Assembly (NCBI GenBank): GCA_949296575.1
Contig: CASFPE010000012.1
Coordinates: forward strand, 1 to 64,000
Origin: an uncultured Bacteroides sp.
GTDB lineage: Bacteria > Bacteroidota > Bacteroidia > Bacteroidales > Bacteroidaceae
Length of the DNA stretch: 64,000 bases
Reading direction: 5' to 3'
Positions 1 to 9,139 of this stretch are shown here, one piece after another (position 1 is the stretch's first letter; each line of letters begins with the position of its first letter). The notes under the pieces were generated by a model that saw only the letters and a list, made by a program, of their open reading frames with translations, was not told where the DNA came from and did no database searches. The translations under genes and the position numbers were made by a program.

Positions 1-495
1 CTCCAGAGCGAAGAATGGCAAGCCCCGGACGAAGCGGCGGAAGCCCCCAGCCCCGGCTACGTGCAAGCCGCCGCAGCAAGAAACCTCATGGCCGCCACCA
101 AGGCAGGCATACAGTCGCTGGAGATGGCCGACAGCGAAGCGTTGGAATTGAAAGACATGTACCCGCAGTGGTCAGAGTTTGTCAACAAGCCACTGGCAGC
201 GGGCATGAAAGTGCAATATGACAGCAAGCTGTGGAAGGTGCGGCAGGACATCGGGGCAGTGCTGGAGAACCAGCCGCCAAGCGTCGCCACCGCCGCCCTT
301 TACGAGGAAATCAACGAATCCCATGCAGGCACATTGGACGACCCCATACCATACAACAACAATATGGAATTGGAACAGGGCAAGTATTACTCGCAGGGCG
401 GCAAGGTTTACCTCTGCACCCGCAGCACCGGGCAGGCCGTTTATAACGACTTGGCCGACCTTGTTGGCATCTACGTGCAGGAAACGGACGGTTGA
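1..495 (+). CDS. Probable phage/prophage structural protein, 3' part only
   Basis: The reading frame is open from the first base of the window and ends in TGA at 493-495, so this is the C-terminal 164 residues of a longer protein. A GTG at 61 is only an internal codon. The C-terminal 100 residues contain aromatic and glycine patterns (AGMKVQYDSKLWKVRQDI, then EQGKYYSQGGKVYLCTR) that resemble two short chitin-binding-like repeats often found at the end of phage tail or baseplate proteins of Bacteroidales prophages. That family assignment is inference from these patterns. No other phage gene is visible in the window, so this would be the right edge of a prophage or a remnant. No function beyond that can be supported. 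Confidence 0.6.
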   Translation, partial: LQSEEWQAPDEAAEAPSPGYVQAAAARNLMAATKAGIQSLEMADSEALELKDMYPQWSEFVNKPLAAGMKVQYDSKLWKVRQDIGAVLENQPPSVATAALYEEINESHAGTLDDPIPYNNNMELEQGKYYSQGGKVYLCTRSTGQAVYNDLADLVGIYVQETDG

Positions 496-625
496 CTTTC
501 TTGCGAAACTTGATTTTTTGTTGCCATGAATCAAGTTGCCAAGCCCGGCTGGGAAAGGCAGTCATTACGCCAGAATGGTTGCCTTGTTCCAGCCGGTTTT
601 ATTTATTACCTTAAAGAGATTTATT

Positions 626-949
626 ATGAAGGAATCCGCAAAAAGAAGAATCCGTTGTTTGGTTACTTTTAATAAGGTAACTAAATTTGTGGCAAAATTA
701 TTATGTATGGTTTGCAAATTCAAGGACGGGGAAAACGTATGCCTCATATTTGACCGCAGCAAGAAATTTCAAGTGGTTTCAAATATTGTAATTGATGGCA
801 AGATACAATTAGTATATTTCAACGAATTGTCGGGTGAAATATGCGAGGCGAATATTGAACCCAGATACCTTGACTATTCCTATATTGAGGGTGAACGTCT
901 GAAAAAGCTGATAGAAAATTCTCCAGACGGCTTGAAGGGGATATTTTGA
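626..949 (+). CDS. Small hypothetical protein
   Basis: I do not recognise this 107-residue protein. The ATG at 626 is preferred over one at 536 because the upstream extension has low-complexity, non-protein-like composition and crosses an inverted repeat region. The protein is basic at its N terminus (MKESAKRRIRCL) and has alternating hydrophobic and charged residues (VCLIFDRSKKFQVVSNIVIDGKIQLVYF split over about 50 residues), suggesting a small beta-rich fold. Base composition is clearly more AT-rich than the phage-like frame before it. It stands alone, ending 136 bp before the convergent Stealth gene. It could be a prophage-edge cargo gene or a spurious frame. Confidence 0.4.
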   Translation: MKESAKRRIRCLVTFNKVTKFVAKLLCMVCKFKDGENVCLIFDRSKKFQVVSNIVIDGKIQLVYFNELSGEICEANIEPRYLDYSYIEGERLKKLIENSPDGLKGIF

Positions 950-1085
950 CGGCAAGGATGTTCCCTCTGACCGCCTTTTCTTTACTAAGTGCGACAAAGT
1001 ATATAATTACCTATCGTTTTTTATTCAAGGATACTTGGGCATTTATTATTGAATACTTTGGCAACCGGTTTTTCTGGATTAATTC

Positions 1086-2018
1086 CTACTTCTCAAATTG
1101 CGATTTCTCAGGGAAACGTTTTTCCAAATAAGCGGCAGCCCTTTTCCGGTCATTATCCGTGGCATATTCCGAATCGTTCATGCAAAACAACAAAGGATTG
1201 TATCTTTCCAGTTTATTGTAATGGCTCTCATTTTGAATATGAAGCCTGAAAGACGTTTTTTGCGTCACATAGTGCAGATGTGCCCGTTTTTCAGCTAAAG
1301 GCACATAGGAATAGATGTTCCGTTGAATGTCGTTTGCACTACGGACATGATTTGTCCACGTCGCTTCTATTTCGTTCTTAAACACTTCCGCTACATGTTG
1401 ACAGTCGCTTTTCAGGTATGCGTCTATATTATGATGCGTCTTTCCGCCATAATAGATACCGTATTTTTTATTCACCAGCTCCGCCGAATTCCGTATCGTT
1501 TGCACATAATTGCTCAGAGGCTTACCCATTACTTTCTCCTTCAAAAACAGGGTGAATTTCCGAAAAGGGCGACGGTTAAACCGGACAATGGGGAAGCCGT
1601 CCGAAGCGAAAAAGTCACTTGGAGTAACAGGTTTATTGAAGAACATGTCATCGTTTCCATACAGAAAATGCTCTGAAAGTCCCGGAATTTTATATAAAAA
1701 ATGTTCTATTAATGCCGAATTAAAACACGGGAGGCATACTTTCGGCATAATATCCTGATGGTCTACGATTCTTATTTTCTCATTCGACGTATTTAGCCAA
1801 ATAGGTATCTGGTTGTCTGTTACTATAAAGACTTTGCGTATCCAAGGGGCATATCGCTCGATTGAACGCAAACTATATTTCAATTCATCATTATCGGCAT
1901 ACCGTCCGTCACAGTTCACGGCGGATTGTTCTTCTGTCCGACCAATACAAGCGTTATGTTTTGCTTTCCACTGAGGGTCATTTCCATCCACCCAAAGATA
2001 TACCAAGTCTATATCCAT
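1086..2018 (-). CDS. Stealth-family sugar-phosphate transferase (copy 2 of tandem pair)
   Basis: This 310-residue protein starts with the Stealth conserved region 1 (DLVYLWVDGNDPQW, residues 4-17), followed by region 2 (RYADNDELKYSLRSIERYAPW, about 39-59, then VTDNQIPIWL) and a GNDDMFFN motif near residue 125. A C-terminal NPLLFCMNDSEYA segment resembles region 4. Stealth proteins are cytoplasmic hexose-1-phosphoryltransferases that build phosphodiester-linked capsule or exopolysaccharide. It is the last gene of a three-gene minus-strand cluster, 36 bp after its paralogue: 43 of the first 60 residues are identical between the two, so this is a tandem duplication. Both Stealth genes are visibly more AT-rich than the glycosyltransferase upstream, which suggests horizontal acquisition. 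Donor and acceptor sugars cannot be read from the sequence. Confidence 0.85.
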   Translation of the reverse strand: MDIDLVYLWVDGNDPQWKAKHNACIGRTEEQSAVNCDGRYADNDELKYSLRSIERYAPWIRKVFIVTDNQIPIWLNTSNEKIRIVDHQDIMPKVCLPCFNSALIEHFLYKIPGLSEHFLYGNDDMFFNKPVTPSDFFASDGFPIVRFNRRPFRKFTLFLKEKVMGKPLSNYVQTIRNSAELVNKKYGIYYGGKTHHNIDAYLKSDCQHVAEVFKNEIEATWTNHVRSANDIQRNIYSYVPLAEKRAHLHYVTQKTSFRLHIQNESHYNKLERYNPLLFCMNDSEYATDNDRKRAAAYLEKRFPEKSQFEK

Positions 2019-2054
2019 TTTTTTCTACTGCGTTAACTATTGTCACTAAAATAA

Positions 2055-2990
2055 TTATTTCTCAAATTCAGATTTGTTAGGGTAATAACTTACTAAAAAG
2101 TTTTTAGCCCGTTCCCTGTCACAGTCCTTGGCATATTGTGAATCATTCATGCAAAAGAACAGTGGATTATATCTTCTTAATCTTTCATAGTCTTTCTCTC
2201 TATGGATAGCCAGATGTTGCGAACTTCTCTTAGAGACGTAACGTAGGTGCCCATGATTCTCGGCTAAAGCTACATACGAAAATATCACACGCTGAATATT
2301 CTCTTTACTCCGCATATGGCAAGTTCGCATGGCTTTCATTTCTGTTTTAAATATTTCCTCAACAACACGCTGACAATCGCTTCTTAAATAAGCATCTATG
2401 TTATGATGAGGCAACCCGTTATAATACACACCATATTTTTTTTCAACGAGTTTATCGGCGTTCTTTATTTCCAACCTGTAATTATTCAACGGCTTCTTAC
2501 GAATCTGTTCCCGCCAAAGCCAGCATAACTTTCTGAATGGTTTTCGATAAAGACGTATGATAGGATAACCGTCAGCAGCAAAAAACGTATTGAATGTTAT
2601 CGGCTTATTTAAGAACATATCGTCATTGGCATACAAGAAATGTTCGGAAAGTCCCGGTATCTTATATAAAAACTGTTCTATCAAGGTCGAGTTGAAGCAA
2701 GGAGAACAAATTTCAGGCATAATTTCCTCATGGTTTATTACCTTGACTTTCGGATTCGATGTATTCAACCAAACAGGAATCTGATTATCTGTCACGATAA
2801 AAACTCGATGTATCCATGGAGCGTACTTTTCGACCGAACGCAGACTATATCTCAATTCGTCATTATCTGCATAACGACCTTTGCAGTTTATTTCTGTATT
2901 TTCTTGTATGTTTCCAATAAAAGCTTTACGCTTTGCCTGCCACTCCGGATCATTTCCATCTACCCAAAGATATACTAAATCAACATCCAT
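2055..2990 (-). CDS. Stealth-family sugar-phosphate transferase (copy 1 of tandem pair)
   Basis: This 311-residue protein has the same architecture as its downstream neighbour: region 1 DLVYLWVDGNDPEW at residues 4-17, region 2 RYADNDELRYSLRSVEKYAPW at about 39-59, VTDNQIPVWL, a YANDDMFLN motif, and a C-terminal NPLFFCMNDSQYA segment. The family transfers hexose-1-phosphate from a nucleotide sugar to a growing glycan, giving phosphodiester linkages. It lies between the glycosyltransferase (10 bp gap) and the second Stealth gene (36 bp gap), all on the minus strand, so the three are probably one transcript. Two Stealth enzymes in tandem may act on different acceptors. The duplication itself is seen directly; the substrate difference is speculation. 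Confidence 0.85.
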   Translation of the reverse strand: MDVDLVYLWVDGNDPEWQAKRKAFIGNIQENTEINCKGRYADNDELRYSLRSVEKYAPWIHRVFIVTDNQIPVWLNTSNPKVKVINHEEIMPEICSPCFNSTLIEQFLYKIPGLSEHFLYANDDMFLNKPITFNTFFAADGYPIIRLYRKPFRKLCWLWREQIRKKPLNNYRLEIKNADKLVEKKYGVYYNGLPHHNIDAYLRSDCQRVVEEIFKTEMKAMRTCHMRSKENIQRVIFSYVALAENHGHLRYVSKRSSQHLAIHREKDYERLRRYNPLFFCMNDSQYAKDCDRERAKNFLVSYYPNKSEFEK

Positions 2991-3000
2991 CTCGTCTATA

Positions 3001-3792
3001 TTATTCTTCGTATGTAATCTTTGCTTTTATTGATGGGTATCTTTCAAGAATCGCCTTCAGCGCGGCTGCATTCCGATCGGTACCCGACTTGAAGTTGGTC
3101 GTTTTCAGCGAAAGGTTTCGTGGTTTTCCCACTCCTTTCGGCTTGTTATGCCCGAAGGGTACAGGAACAATGGGAGTATTGTTGGCCACCGTCGCTGCCC
3201 AGAACCAGACATCGTCCGTTGTGGGGGCTATTTGGGTGAACAAGTCCACATCCAGCATGTCCGGCTTTAAGGAATGGGGAGGATACAGTACGCCGCCCAC
3301 ACCGGTCTGTATGTTCATGAAACCTGAATGGATTCTTTGCAACAAAAAGTGATACCACCGATACTTGCGCCATTGGCGGTAGGGTTTGCCCGGCTTCATG
3401 AGTTTGGCACGATGGGTCAATACGGCTTTGGGCATCTGCTCGTGCAGACGCAGCAAGTCTCGCAACATGTGCTTATGGTAATTCACATCATCGTCCACCG
3501 TTACGATAACGGCATCCGGGAAATCCCGCAAGGCGGGAATCAGCTTTCTGTACGAACGGATATCCCTGTCGTAGTTCCGTATCTCGAAAAGAGGGCTTTT
3601 GTCGGCCAAAGCCAATAGTTCTTGCGGCAGTCCGTTTCCGCCAAACTGGGCGAAGGTGAGGTAAAGCACAACTTTATCAGGAAGCACAGTCCCGTTCAGG
3701 ATGGATTGGATGGCTTGCACTGCGTAGGGGATGGCTGCCGGGAACGAGGTCATGGATACGATGACTTGCTGCTTGGGTTCGTTCAGGCTCAT
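3001..3792 (-). CDS. Glycosyltransferase (GT-A-like)
   Basis: This 263-residue soluble protein begins with a nucleotide-sugar-binding-type strand (QQVIVSMTSFPAAI, residues 8-21) and carries an acidic VTVDDDVNYH motif with D100-D102 in the position of the metal-binding DxD of GT-A glycosyltransferases. There is no signal peptide or membrane segment, so it should act in the cytoplasm. It is the first gene of a minus-strand cluster with two Stealth transferases, which supports a role in surface polysaccharide assembly. A -7-like TATCTTTG (minus strand, 3843-3836) lies about 44 bp upstream of the ATG. Linkage and sugar are unknown. It is less AT-rich than the Stealth genes. Confidence 0.75.
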   Translation of the reverse strand: MSLNEPKQQVIVSMTSFPAAIPYAVQAIQSILNGTVLPDKVVLYLTFAQFGGNGLPQELLALADKSPLFEIRNYDRDIRSYRKLIPALRDFPDAVIVTVDDDVNYHKHMLRDLLRLHEQMPKAVLTHRAKLMKPGKPYRQWRKYRWYHFLLQRIHSGFMNIQTGVGGVLYPPHSLKPDMLDVDLFTQIAPTTDDVWFWAATVANNTPIVPVPFGHNKPKGVGKPRNLSLKTTNFKSGTDRNAAALKAILERYPSIKAKITYEE

Positions 3793-3835
3793 GTTTTTTG
3801 CGCTTTATAAGTTTCTTTTATGAATCTTTGACGGG

Positions 3836-3843
3836 CAAAGATA
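3836..3843 (-). promoter_or_regulatory. -7 promoter element of the glycosyltransferase/Stealth cluster
   Basis: TATCTTTG on the minus strand matches the Bacteroidales TAnnTTTG -7 consensus, 44 bp upstream of the start at 3792. The box is half of a small inverted repeat (ATCTTTG, 5 nt, CAAAGAT). No clear -33 TTTG is visible at the usual distance. Confidence 0.5.
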
Positions 3844-3960
3844 GTGTTTTTTTGGATTCGGCGGCAGGATTGTTCCATCTTCCTGCATTGTTGTCCTTTT
3901 TTTCTTGCATGGGAAGTCCTGTTTGGCGGGGAGGGCGACGCGGCAGTTTGCCTCGGAGGG

Positions 3961-6900
3961 TCAGCAGGCATTGGCAACCTCTATCTTGCTCAGGGTGCTA
4001 TGGACGCGGTTCACGTGTATCTGCGCATGGATTCTTTCGCGCAGGCTGTCCACGTGGCTGATGATGCCTATTTTCTTCCCACCGATTTGGTGCAGCCGTT
4101 CGAGGGCATCCATCACAATGTTGAGGCAGTCGCTGTCCAAGGTGCCGAAGCCTTCGTCGATGAAAAGGATGTCGATGGAGAGGCTTTTCCGGTTGAGGGA
4201 CGACAACCCTAAGGCCAAGGCCAAGGACACGAGGAAGCTTTCGCCTCCAGAGATGGTGGAAGTGGGACGTGTGACTCCTCCTTGGTACTCATCCCGCAAA
4301 AGGATGGTCAAAGAGCCTGCGGGGCATTCCATCCTGTACCGGTCGGTCAGCAGGGCTAAATAGTTGTTGGCATTGGCTAACAGTTGCCCGAGGACGTAAC
4401 TTTGGGCGATGTTGCGGAATTTTTTCCCGTCGGCGCTGCCGAATATTTGGGAGAGCCGCGCCCATTGTTCTGCTTCTTGCTGCCGGGCTTTCACCTTTTC
4501 TCTCGTTTTTTCCGCCCGTGCCTGCGCCGCCTTGTCGTCGTTCAGCCGTTGCTGCAATGCGCCTGCCTTCTGCATGGCTACCATGTCCTTTTCTTCATGT
4601 TCCCGGATGAGCAGGGCTAATTGTGCGGTGGTAGCGCCTTCGGGAATGGAGGGTTTCCGGCTTTGGTGCGCTTCCCTTTCGCGGAGGATGTTCAGGCGTT
4701 CGGCGTTCCGGCCTATCCATTCTTCCTTCTTTTGCGCGGTGCTTTCGCGCAGTTCCTTGACGGCGGCTGCTTCGGCCTGCGCTAATTGCCGGAGGTAGCC
4801 CGTGCTGATTTCGGGGTGTTCCCGGAGGAAGTTTTCTATCCTTGCGGCCTTGTCGCGCATGTTTTCCCGGATGGAGTTGGCCTCTGCCCGGAGTGCGCCT
4901 GTGGCGTTGCGGAGGTTGTTCCATGCGGCAGGGAGGTCGGCCACGGCTACGGGCAGGGCGGGTGCGGCATCTTCCCAATGCGGCATTTCGCTTAATATGG
5001 TTGCCTGCGCGTGGCTGATTTGCTTGTCTTCCGCATCCGCCCGCTCTGCCTGCTGCGCCAGTTCGTTGAGCCTGCGTTCCTGTGCCTCATAGCGTGCGGC
5101 TGCGTCAGCCAGTGTGCGGATGAAATCCTCCGGGTCGTGCTGCCATTCTGCGCCGGGCAGCAGCAGGCTGATTTGGGCGGCTGCGGTGCTGATGGACGCT
5201 TTTTCCCTTTCCATGATTTCGTGTTTCCCTTGCAGGCGGGCGTTCAGTTCGTCCAACTGTTTGCGGTGGTTTTCCAGCGCGGCACGTGCTTTCTCCGTGG
5301 CTGCCGACAGTTCGTCTTTTTCCTTTTGTGCATTGTGGATGGCCTGCTGCATGCGGGCGGTTTCGTTCCATCGGTCAACGGTTTGCCGGTATGTTTCGGT
5401 GGCGGCCTTCAACAGTTCATCGGCCTTTGCGGGAATGTCTTTTTCGTCCTTCAGTTGCGGAAACAGTGTGCAGGCTTCCAGTTCCTTGCGGGTCTGTTCC
5501 AGGCTTTGGATGCTTTTTTGCCATTGTTCCGTTTCCGAGGCAGCAGCCTGCGCGGCGGCTTTCTGCTCCGCTTCGTTCTCCAAGAGTTTTTTTAAGGCAT
5601 CTTCCCTTTGGCGGCTGTGTGTCTCCAAGAGTTCTTCTATGGGTTTCAGGAGGTTGGCAAAGTGTCCTTCGCTTTCAGGCAACCGCTCCACCCGTTGCCC
5701 GCATACCGGGCAGCAGTCTCCCGGTTGCAAGTGCGAGCGGGCTATCTTTGCCCATTCCTCGCACGACTCTTTTTGTTTGTTGTATGCCTTGCGGGTGGCT
5801 TCCAATGCGGCATTCTTTTGGTTGAAGCCTTCTTGCAGCGTTTTGTGCGCGGTTTCGGCGGCCTTCAGCCTTTCTTCCTTCTCTTGGAGGGCGCGGCGGT
5901 GCGCTTGGCATTCCTGTTCCCGTTCGCATGCTTTTTCGGCAGTATCTTTTATTTTTTTAAGGTCGTTCAGGTGGTTTTCCATGTTTTCCTTTTGTGTTTG
6001 GAGCAGGGCAGGGTTCATTTGTTCCAGCAGGCCGCGCAGTTTTCGGATGCTGTCCTGCTTCTCCTGCTCTTTGCTCTTGGCGTTTTCGTATGCTTTGGCC
6101 GTCCGGTTGAAGTCCTGTTCCTGCATTTTCAGGGTTTCCGCGATTAGCCGGGCGGCTTCCTGCTCCTTTCGGATGTTGGCCTTTGCGTTGATGGCCTGCT
6201 TGGCCCAGGCAATGATGGTTTGCGCGTTTCGGTAGGTTTGCGCCTGCTCCTTGCGGGCGGCGAGGAAATCTTCGGTTTGCTTCTTTTCTTCGAGCAGGCG
6301 GCGGTGTCTTTCTTCGAGCAGGCGGTGGCAGCCGCGCAGCGTGGCGAACCGTCCCTTCAACTGCTCCAATTGTTGTAGTTTCCCGTCCAAGGCTGTTTTT
6401 TGCAGGGTGTATTCCTGCAAGTCGGCCCGTGCCGTTGCGGTCTTGTCCATGTCGTCCAGCGTTTGCAGCCCCTTTCTGAACTCCTCGGAGCGCACAATGG
6501 CATCGATGCTGTTGAAGTTCTTGTCGGCCAGTTCCTGTTTCTGTGCCAGTTCCTGTTCTTCTTCCATCCATTGCTTTTGCCGGAGGAGGGTTTCCTGTTC
6601 CTCTTTGTTTTGCGCCAGCCCTTTGCGTATGCTCTCGATTTCCTCCTGTATCTGCCGGATTTCTTCATCTTCCAATAGCGTGATGTTGCCCATTTCGGCC
6701 TTCAGTGCTTGCAGCATGTTTTCCTTCTCGGCCTTGATGGCGTATATCTTTTGGCCGAGGCGTGAATAGATTTCCGTGCCGGTCAGTTTTTCCAGGATGT
6801 CGGATTTGTCTTCTTCTTTGCTTTTCAGGAACTTCGTGAAGTCGCCTTGTGCCAGGAGCGTGGTGCGGCAGAATTGCTCGAAGGTCAGCCCGATGCGCTG

Positions 6901-7368
6901 CTCTATTTCCGCCTTGGTATCCGTGTTCTTTTGGGTGACAGGCGTTCCGTCTTCTTGTTGCAGGGTCCATTCAGCTTTCTTGATGCGCCCGTTGGCTTGG
7001 TTCCTTGCCTTTGCCACGCTCCATGAAGCTTTCAGGTTGTTGCCGTGGATGTCGGTGAACCACAGTTCCACGGAGGCCGCAGTTGTGTTTCGCCGCATGA
7101 GCATGCGCGGGTCGTCGGTGCCGATGTCGTCCCTTCCCCCGGCAAAACTGTCGAAAGCGTCCTGGTAGCGTTCGCCGAAAGACTGCTTCAGGCGCGGGGT
7201 GGTGTTGTAGAGCGCCAGGCAAATGGCATCGAGGATGGTGGTTTTTCCTGCGCCGGTAGGCCCGCAAATCAGGAAGATGGGGCTGTCGGCAAGGGGGGCT
7301 TCCTCGAAGTTGATTTCCGCTTTTTCAATGGAAGCGATGTTTTCGATGATGAGTCTTTTCAGTTTCAT
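3961..7368 (-). CDS. sbcC: Exonuclease SbcCD, ATPase subunit SbcC
   Basis: This 1135-residue SMC/Rad50-like protein pairs with SbcD to cut DNA hairpins and ends during replication and repair. The N-terminal Walker A (CGPTGAGKTTILDA, about residues 33-46), two long coiled-coil arms, a zinc hook CPVC at residues 553-556 in the middle, the ABC signature (ISGGESFLVSLALALG) and Walker B (DILFIDEGFGTLD) are all present in the expected order. The start MKLKRLIIENI at 7368 is chosen because it matches the family N terminus; the frame is open for another 507 nt upstream but that part overlaps sbcD and is non-protein-like. It follows sbcD by 11 bp and is the last gene of the pepP operon. Confidence 0.96.
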   Translation of the reverse strand: MKLKRLIIENIASIEKAEINFEEAPLADSPIFLICGPTGAGKTTILDAICLALYNTTPRLKQSFGERYQDAFDSFAGGRDDIGTDDPRMLMRRNTTAASVELWFTDIHGNNLKASWSVAKARNQANGRIKKAEWTLQQEDGTPVTQKNTDTKAEIEQRIGLTFEQFCRTTLLAQGDFTKFLKSKEEDKSDILEKLTGTEIYSRLGQKIYAIKAEKENMLQALKAEMGNITLLEDEEIRQIQEEIESIRKGLAQNKEEQETLLRQKQWMEEEQELAQKQELADKNFNSIDAIVRSEEFRKGLQTLDDMDKTATARADLQEYTLQKTALDGKLQQLEQLKGRFATLRGCHRLLEERHRRLLEEKKQTEDFLAARKEQAQTYRNAQTIIAWAKQAINAKANIRKEQEAARLIAETLKMQEQDFNRTAKAYENAKSKEQEKQDSIRKLRGLLEQMNPALLQTQKENMENHLNDLKKIKDTAEKACEREQECQAHRRALQEKEERLKAAETAHKTLQEGFNQKNAALEATRKAYNKQKESCEEWAKIARSHLQPGDCCPVCGQRVERLPESEGHFANLLKPIEELLETHSRQREDALKKLLENEAEQKAAAQAAASETEQWQKSIQSLEQTRKELEACTLFPQLKDEKDIPAKADELLKAATETYRQTVDRWNETARMQQAIHNAQKEKDELSAATEKARAALENHRKQLDELNARLQGKHEIMEREKASISTAAAQISLLLPGAEWQHDPEDFIRTLADAAARYEAQERRLNELAQQAERADAEDKQISHAQATILSEMPHWEDAAPALPVAVADLPAAWNNLRNATGALRAEANSIRENMRDKAARIENFLREHPEISTGYLRQLAQAEAAAVKELRESTAQKKEEWIGRNAERLNILREREAHQSRKPSIPEGATTAQLALLIREHEEKDMVAMQKAGALQQRLNDDKAAQARAEKTREKVKARQQEAEQWARLSQIFGSADGKKFRNIAQSYVLGQLLANANNYLALLTDRYRMECPAGSLTILLRDEYQGGVTRPTSTISGGESFLVSLALALGLSSLNRKSLSIDILFIDEGFGTLDSDCLNIVMDALERLHQIGGKKIGIISHVDSLRERIHAQIHVNRVHSTLSKIEVANAC

Positions 7369-7379
7369 GTCGGGCGGGT

Positions 7380-8585
7380 TCAATCGTTTTCGGTTTGCAG
7401 TTCGCGCAAGGCTTCCTTCATCATGTCTTGCATGGCCGCGTCCATGTCCGTGCCATATTTGTCTTTGTAGTACAGGGCGGCCACTTCCATGGGGGAACAG
7501 GCATGGAGGCCTTGCGCCGGGAGGAGCGTTTCTTCGTCCGCTTTCTCGCGGGCAGCATGCTCCCACTTGAAGCGGCAGAAGCGGCACTGCTTGCCGCGCG
7601 TGGCCTCGTTGGCCTTCTCCATGCAGTAGGCCGGCGGGGTGTCGAGGATGCGTACATGCAGTTGGACGTACATTTTTTCTTCGGGCGGCATGCCGGCCAG
7701 CAGGTCCAATGCTTCGTCGAAAGAGGCAGCTTTCGGCGGGACGACCTTTAGCGGCCACGGGTTGTGGACGGGGAGTGCGCGGACGGACGGCATGCTGCCG
7801 TGCCGTTCTATCTCGGCGATGGTCACGGAGTGCGGGTAGTTTTCCTCGAAGCTCACGGGGACGGGGCTTCCGCAATAGCGCGCTTTGCCGCTTTGGAACG
7901 TGTGCGGGCAGTGGATATGCCCCAAGGCGAGGTAGTCGTAGCCGTGGCCCATGTCGTCGAGTCCTGTGTATTCCATGCCGCCTTGGAGGTCGCCGGGCGC
8001 GATGTTGCCGTCGGCCACGGCCATGTGTGCCGACAGGATGACGGGAACGCCCGCATGGTTCCGCTCCTCCACCTTGTCGAGCAGCGCCTGGATGAAAGCC
8101 TTCTGCCGCTCCTCGCGCGGCAGGTCCTCCTGCATGGCGGGAAAATTCTGCGGATACACATGAGGGATGGCCGCGACATAGGCTTGCAACCGGCCTGCGG
8201 CATCCTTGATTTCGAGGATGTGCCGTTCAAGGTCGGGCTGCCCGTCGCGCATCTCGATGCGGCCAATCACGGTGACTCCGGCGTATTTCCACAAGTTCGT
8301 GCTGATTTCCAGCTTTGCGCTGCTGTCGTGGTTGCCTGCGGTGACGATGATGGGCATGGAGGGGTGCGCCTCGTGCATGGCCAGCAATGCGTCGGTGTAG
8401 AGGCGTTGCGACGCGGCCGAAGGGTTGCTGTAGTGGAACACGTCGCCGCAAAGCAGCATGGCGTCCGGCTTCTCCGCCCGGATGATGCCCGCCAGTTGCT
8501 CCAGGAAAGCCGTGTGTTCCTCCGTCCTTTCGTATCCGTAGAGCAGATGCCCCAAGTGCCAGTCGCTCGTGTGCAGCAGTTTCAT
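7380..8585 (-). CDS. sbcD: Exonuclease SbcCD, nuclease subunit SbcD
   Basis: This 401-residue protein is the Mre11-like metallophosphoesterase partner of SbcC. All metal-binding motifs are visible: SDWHLG (7-12), LCGDVFH (about 45-51), AGNHDS (about 83-88), a conserved SAHMAV, and LGHIHCP near residue 215. The C-terminal capping domain contains CRFCRFKWEH-type sequence. Its ATG overlaps the end of the gamma-carbonic anhydrase gene by 4 bp (ATGA), which indicates translational coupling, and sbcC follows after 11 bp. The two subunits form the SbcC2D2 complex that removes palindromic DNA structures in the cytoplasm. Confidence 0.96.
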   Translation of the reverse strand: MKLLHTSDWHLGHLLYGYERTEEHTAFLEQLAGIIRAEKPDAMLLCGDVFHYSNPSAASQRLYTDALLAMHEAHPSMPIIVTAGNHDSSAKLEISTNLWKYAGVTVIGRIEMRDGQPDLERHILEIKDAAGRLQAYVAAIPHVYPQNFPAMQEDLPREERQKAFIQALLDKVEERNHAGVPVILSAHMAVADGNIAPGDLQGGMEYTGLDDMGHGYDYLALGHIHCPHTFQSGKARYCGSPVPVSFEENYPHSVTIAEIERHGSMPSVRALPVHNPWPLKVVPPKAASFDEALDLLAGMPPEEKMYVQLHVRILDTPPAYCMEKANEATRGKQCRFCRFKWEHAAREKADEETLLPAQGLHACSPMEVAALYYKDKYGTDMDAAMQDMMKEALRELQTEND

Positions 8586-9106
8586 GCCTCGTCTTCCTTA
8601 TACCATTGGGCGTACATCACGTAGTTGTTGGCGATTTTCTGGTTGAGTTCCTTGGACTGTTCCGGGTCAACATTCTTGATGAACCGGGCAGGAACGCCGC
8701 CCCACACCGTGCCGGGCGGGATGACGGTATGGCTCAACACGAGCGCCCCTGCGGCAACAATGGACCCTTCGCCCACAACGGCGTGGTCCAACACCGTGGC
8801 ACCCATGCCGATCAATGCCCCGTGGTGTATCGTGGCCCCGTGGATGGTGACGTTGTGGCCGATGGAAACATAGTCGCCGATTTCGATGACGGATTTCTCA
8901 TACAACGTGTGCAGCACGCTGCCGTCCTGTATGTTTACTTGGTTGCCGATGCGTATGGAGTTGACATCCCCGCGCAACACCGTGTTGAACCAAATGCTGC
9001 AGTTGTCGCCGATCACCGTGTCGCCGATGATGGTTGCATTGTCGGCCAGGAAGCAATCCTTGCCGATTTTGGGGGTGAATCCCCTGACAGATTTGATGAG
9101 TGCCAT
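8582..9106 (-). CDS. Gamma-class carbonic anhydrase-like hexapeptide-repeat protein
   Basis: This 174-residue protein is a left-handed beta-helix of hexapeptide repeats (IGDTVIGDNCSIWFN, IGNQVNIQDGSVLH, IGDYVSIGHNVTIHG). Histidines in SVLH and IGHNVTIHG are at the positions of the zinc ligands of the YrdA/PaaY-type gamma carbonic anhydrases, which form cytoplasmic trimers. Length and C-terminal helix (ELNQKIANNYVMYAQWYKE) match the family. Many relatives have untested or weak carbonic anhydrase activity, so the reaction is inferred. The gene lies 33 bp after pepP and overlaps sbcD by 4 bp, within one minus-strand operon. Confidence 0.9.
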   Translation of the reverse strand: MALIKSVRGFTPKIGKDCFLADNATIIGDTVIGDNCSIWFNTVLRGDVNSIRIGNQVNIQDGSVLHTLYEKSVIEIGDYVSIGHNVTIHGATIHHGALIGMGATVLDHAVVGEGSIVAAGALVLSHTVIPPGTVWGGVPARFIKNVDPEQSKELNQKIANNYVMYAQWYKEDEA

Positions 9107-9139
9107 AATCTATTCGTAGGTTTATTCGTGATGATGCAT

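Noticed and set aside
7369..7875. Upstream in-frame extension of sbcC by 169 codons
   Set aside because: It overlaps sbcD, is Arg/Pro/His-rich shadow sequence, and the SbcC family N terminus starts at 7368.
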